In this document: positions 5,628-7,986 of the stretch, in pieces
Numbering within the stretch: position 1 is the first letter of the stretch
How the letters are laid out: each line of letters opens with the position of its first letter
Assembly (NCBI GenBank): GCA_018224505.1
Contig: JAGTVD010000370.1
Coordinates: 1-7,986, forward strand
From: Desulfatitalea sp.
GTDB taxonomy: Bacteria > Desulfobacterota > Desulfobacteria > Desulfobacterales > Desulfosarcinaceae
Direction of reading: 5' to 3'
Length of the DNA stretch: 7,986 nt
The notes under the pieces: generated by a model
What the model was told of the DNA's origin: nothing
The model's database searches: none
What the model saw: only the letters and a program-made list of their open reading frames with translations
Program-made: the position numbers and the translations under genes

Positions 5628-7166
5628 CTATGCCCCCTGTTGCACCGCGGCCGCGACTGGTAAAATGATTTTGAATTCGGTGCCTTTGCCCGGTTCGCTG
5701 CTTACTTCGATGGTGCCGTTGTGTTCCCGGATGATGCCGTAGGCCATGGAAAGGCCGAGGCCCACACCCTTGCCGTCGAGCTTGGTGGTATAGAACGGAT
5801 CGAAAATGCGGGTCAGCTCGTCGGGTGGTATGCCCTGGCCCGTGTCGGAAATGGACATCCACACCTTCTGGTCTTGCGGGTCGCGGCCGCCCGTGATGGT
5901 CATGCGTCCGCCGCTGGCCATCGATTCCATGGCATTGAAGATCAGGTTCATCAGGCACTGCTGGATCAGGGCGTAATCGCCCCACGCGGTGAAGGGCGGA
6001 TCGGGCAGCCGGACCGCTGTTTCAACCTGGGCCATGGTCAACTGGTGGGCAGCAAGCAGCAGGATGGTGTTGACCATCTCGACCAGGTCGATTTCGTTGG
6101 GTTCGATGCTCTTTTGCCGGGCGAAGCTGAGCAGGTTCTTGACAATCTCGCCACAGCGCATGGCCTCTTTGACGGAAAGCTCAAGGTAGCGGTTGAAGCC
6201 GGCCAGGCCTTCGGGGGGCAGGGTGCCGTCCCGGATGTGCGCCAGCACCAGTTTGTTGAAAGTGACGATACTGGAGATGGGGTTGTTGATCTCGTGGCAA
6301 ACCGATGCCACCAGCCGGCCCAGGGAAGCCAGCCGGTCCTCCTGAACCACGCGCGTCAGGTCCTCCTGGATTGCTTTGGCCCGCCGTTCCACACGGGTGC
6401 GCAACTCATCGCTGATATCGCGGACCACTTCGACCACCTGAACGATTTCGCCCAATTGATTGAACAGCGGGTAGCTGGTCACATGACAGATCCGCGTTTC
6501 GCCGCTGTCCACGGTAATCTCATGCACCGAACGGGCCGGTCGCCGCGTTTTGAAAGTTTCCTGAACCGGGCAGGTCCGTTCGCTTCCGGCACATGGGCTC
6601 AATGTGTCGTGCAGCACCTCGAAGCAGTAGCGGCCGATAGCGCCTTCCCGGCCCTGGTTGCCCTTGGTCAGCGGAAAACTGTTGCATTTGATGATGCGGA
6701 AATCCTGGTCGATGACCATCACGTTGTCCGGGGAGGCCTCCAGCATGGCCGAGGCAAAGGAAGTGGCCAGGCTGATTTCGGTCTCTTTTTTGGCCACCAT
6801 CTCATATTGCTGGGCAATGTCGAACAGGAGCATGGAGGTTTGCAAATCCAATACACCCAGGGCGGACGGCTTGCGGCTCACCAGGTCCAGCAGGATACGC
6901 CGGTCGCCCGTCATCTCCATGATCAGGTCCAGCGATGGCATGGTCAACAGTTCCAGATAGTCGTCGCAGATGCGGATGCCCGCCTCGCCGGCGAATTTCA
7001 GGCAGGCAATGGATTGGGTGGTGGGTGCCAGCCCCACCAGCTGCAGCCGCAGCCGGGTCGGCTTGACTGACTCCAAAAGGCGCACGATGCTCAGGCAGCG
7101 GCTGCCCTTGGCCACCACCCCCACTCTGAGCAATAAACATTGCTCGATGTCGTTGCCGGGTATCAT
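5628..7166 (-). CDS. Sensor histidine kinase with Rossmann-like N-domain and Cys-containing PAS
   Basis: 512 residues from the ATG at 7164-7166, chosen because AGGAGG (7172-7177) sits five bases upstream; a GTG at 7170-7172 overlaps that site and is unlikely to be the start. No membrane segment or signal peptide is visible, so it is a soluble cytoplasmic kinase. Residues about 12-118 look like a Rossmann NAD-binding-type domain (L-R-V-G-V-V-A-K-G near 13-21, then alternating strands and helices ending near M-L-L-F-D). A PAS domain (about 140-250) carries C181, C192 and C199-P, which might bind a metal cluster or sense redox. The HisKA domain has H291 (C-H-E-I-N-N-P). HATPase motifs: N411, D-T-G-Q-G-I (441-446), G-K-G-V-G-L-G-L (465-472). 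First gene of the operon with the sigma-54 regulator and archaemetzincin. The ligand is unknown; the nucleotide or redox idea is inference from the domains. Confidence 0.96.
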   Translation of the reverse strand: MIPGNDIEQCLLLRVGVVAKGSRCLSIVRLLESVKPTRLRLQLVGLAPTTQSIACLKFAGEAGIRICDDYLELLTMPSLDLIMEMTGDRRILLDLVSRKPSALGVLDLQTSMLLFDIAQQYEMVAKKETEISLATSFASAMLEASPDNVMVIDQDFRIIKCNSFPLTKGNQGREGAIGRYCFEVLHDTLSPCAGSERTCPVQETFKTRRPARSVHEITVDSGETRICHVTSYPLFNQLGEIVQVVEVVRDISDELRTRVERRAKAIQEDLTRVVQEDRLASLGRLVASVCHEINNPISSIVTFNKLVLAHIRDGTLPPEGLAGFNRYLELSVKEAMRCGEIVKNLLSFARQKSIEPNEIDLVEMVNTILLLAAHQLTMAQVETAVRLPDPPFTAWGDYALIQQCLMNLIFNAMESMASGGRMTITGGRDPQDQKVWMSISDTGQGIPPDELTRIFDPFYTTKLDGKGVGLGLSMAYGIIREHNGTIEVSSEPGKGTEFKIILPVAAAVQQGA

Positions 7167-7233
7167 GGTCACCTCCTGGTATCACCTGCTGTGATGGGGT
7201 GCCGAGCGGCTGAGCGGGAAAGACTTGTGAAAA

Positions 7234-7252
7234 TGTCATATGACAAAAGTCA
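7234..7252. promoter_or_regulatory. Two overlapping palindromes in the kinase operon leader
   Basis: TGTCATATGACA (7234-7245) is a perfect 12-bp palindrome. It shares TGACA with a second symmetrical site TGAC-AAAA-GTCA (7241-7252). Both lie about 12-30 bases after the predicted transcription start of the kinase operon, a position suited to a repressor. The second resembles CRP/FNR-family half-site geometry. The binding protein is unknown. Confidence 0.5.
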
Positions 7253-7270
7253 AATGAAGGTGTTCTAATG

Positions 7271-7300
7271 ATTTTAGATTCGCGTGGTTGCCGGTGTCAA
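7271..7300 (-). promoter_or_regulatory. Sigma-70-like promoter of the kinase-regulator-archaemetzincin operon
   Basis: On the minus strand a perfect -35 TTGACA (7295-7300), 18-bp spacer and -10 TAAAAT (7271-7276) predict a start near 7264, leaving a leader of about 100 bases before the kinase ATG. This suggests the sensor system is made by housekeeping sigma factor and not by its own sigma-54 pathway. Confidence 0.65.
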
Positions 7301-7414
7301 GGATGGATATCGTTCTACCCGGGCACCTTGAATTATTCCTCCCGCTCTGTTAGTTTGATTGCATCCCGCCTTGCCATGACGGTCACCACTTTTTCAGTCC
7401 CAGTGGAGGCACGG

Positions 7415-7986
7415 ATGATCAAATCAAGAGCCCTCGAGGTCAACCTCGCCCGCACCCAGGTGGAGGTGGCCATCGACCCCCGTTACCGTAGTCTGCAAGC
7501 GGTGATGACGCCCTATTACGGTTTGCTGGAAGGGCTGAACGGGTTTCTCAGGGAAGTATCGCATCCCTATAAAAATTGGCAGTTCATCGTCAGTGGCGCT
7601 CGCGGCTATGCCTTGGACTATTTTCACCTGATGCGGTCGCACCCCGACGGCCCGGCCGCGGCGCAGCGGTTGGCCCATCTTTTTTTTGAAGTCCTGGCAG
7701 CCGACACACCCGTGCCTGTCAAGGTGGACGCCGCCGACAACCTGATCTTGTTTCTGGAAAAGATCATCCAGACCGCCGGTGACCGGTACGATGCTTTTGC
7801 CTCCCTGGTGAACGTCAGCCTGGACCGGATCCGGCAGTTGCCGGACCCATTGCTGGCGCTGTTTGTGCGCAGCTTCTATGGGATCAAGCGTCTGGCCCTG
7901 GGCATGGCCCGCGTTCGCGGTGATCAGACACATGGGTTCGCCGTACTCAACCGGCTCCTGGTCCGTCATCTGGAGAGCGGGTTGAA
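7415..7986 (+). CDS. Unidentified protein, N-terminal 190 residues (3' end outside window)
   Basis: The frame is open from ATG 7415 to the window end, with GGAGG (7405-7409) five bases upstream and GC-rich third positions like the neighbouring genes. The visible part is soluble and predicted mostly helical from its pattern of leucines and charged residues. It has a notable H-P-Y-K-N-W segment (about residue 52) followed by A-R-G-Y-A-L-D-Y-F-H-L-M. There is no signal peptide, membrane segment or known catalytic motif. It reminds me of the N-terminal extension of PEP/pyruvate-binding (PEP synthase-like) proteins in Desulfobacterales, but that is memory of a family resemblance and needs the downstream sequence. 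It is divergent from the kinase operon and shares the 248-bp intergenic region. A weak promoter candidate is TTGAAT (7328-7333) with TAGTTT (7351-7356). Confidence 0.8.
   Translation, partial: MIKSRALEVNLARTQVEVAIDPRYRSLQAVMTPYYGLLEGLNGFLREVSHPYKNWQFIVSGARGYALDYFHLMRSHPDGPAAAQRLAHLFFEVLAADTPVPVKVDAADNLILFLEKIIQTAGDRYDAFASLVNVSLDRIRQLPDPLLALFVRSFYGIKRLALGMARVRGDQTHGFAVLNRLLVRHLESGL

Noticed and set aside
4383..5663. 426-codon + strand open frame across the response regulator
   Set aside because: It lies opposite the complete regulator with all catalytic motifs; its composition (H, Q, G, R rich) and lack of motifs mark it as a shadow.
5721..7070. 449-codon + strand open frame across the histidine kinase
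   Set aside because: Same reason: antisense to a complete kinase, no recognisable domain, high GC making long antisense frames common.
7170..7172. GTG as the kinase start
   Set aside because: It overlaps the AGGAGG; the ATG two codons later has ideal spacing.
7357..7377. Sigma-54-like site on the minus strand upstream of the kinase operon
   Set aside because: TGGCA and TGCA elements are present but GG to GC is one base too long; this spacing is strict for RpoN.
7424..7969. Long minus-strand open frame opposite the last gene
   Set aside because: It is the mirror of a better-supported + strand gene with ATG, GGAGG and neighbour-like codon use; its product is rich in G, H, Q and V, as typical of antisense shadows.

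Overview
The window looks like a chromosomal segment of a Gram-negative anaerobe, most likely a sulfate-reducing Desulfobacterota (Desulfobacterales / Desulfosarcina-like). The reasons are a stand-alone HdrA-like iron-sulfur flavoprotein, a GcvH-like protein with an extra cysteine-rich N-terminus, a sigma-54 two-component system, GC-rich genes with strong G/C third positions, and clear AGGAGG-type ribosome binding sites. This assignment is inference; no rRNA or marker gene is present.

Layout. (1) 1-1202, + strand: 3' part of an hdrA-type gene, truncated by the window start. (2) 1203-2495: an accessory-looking stretch. It holds a G/T-rich tract, a REP/BIME-like pair of inverted units (1287-1364), a minus-strand type II toxin-antitoxin operon (Phd/YefM-StbD-like antitoxin, 1700-1954; RelE toxin, 1423-1710) with its own promoter and a possible operator, a 20-bp tandem repeat with a hairpin, and an A/C-rich tract. 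(3) 2497-3491, + strand: a good sigma-54 (-24/-12) promoter followed by a GcvH-like gene. The protein has two copies of a C-x12-C-x5-C-x2-C module fused to an H-protein domain that lacks the lipoyl lysine. (4) 3510-3557: a long perfect hairpin between convergent genes. (5) 7166 down to 3686, - strand: a three-gene operon of a PAS/Rossmann sensor histidine kinase, an NtrC-type response regulator with receiver, AAA+ and Fis domains, and an archaemetzincin-type zinc protease. It has a sigma-70-like promoter and overlapping palindromes in its leader. (6) 7415-7986, + strand: 5' part of a divergent gene of uncertain product.

How they may work together. The kinase has a nucleotide-binding-like N-terminal domain and a cysteine-bearing PAS domain, so it may read redox or cofactor state and phosphorylate the adjacent sigma-54 activator. 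A matching -24/-12 promoter lies directly in front of the GcvH-like gene on the other side of the hairpin, and it is the only good one I found in the window. The simplest model is that this local regulator switches on the GcvH-like Cys-rich protein, which may work with Hdr-type electron transfer. The regulator-target link and the Hdr link are inferences from promoter type and gene order. The toxin-antitoxin and REP block looks like an insertion between hdrA and the GcvH-like gene.
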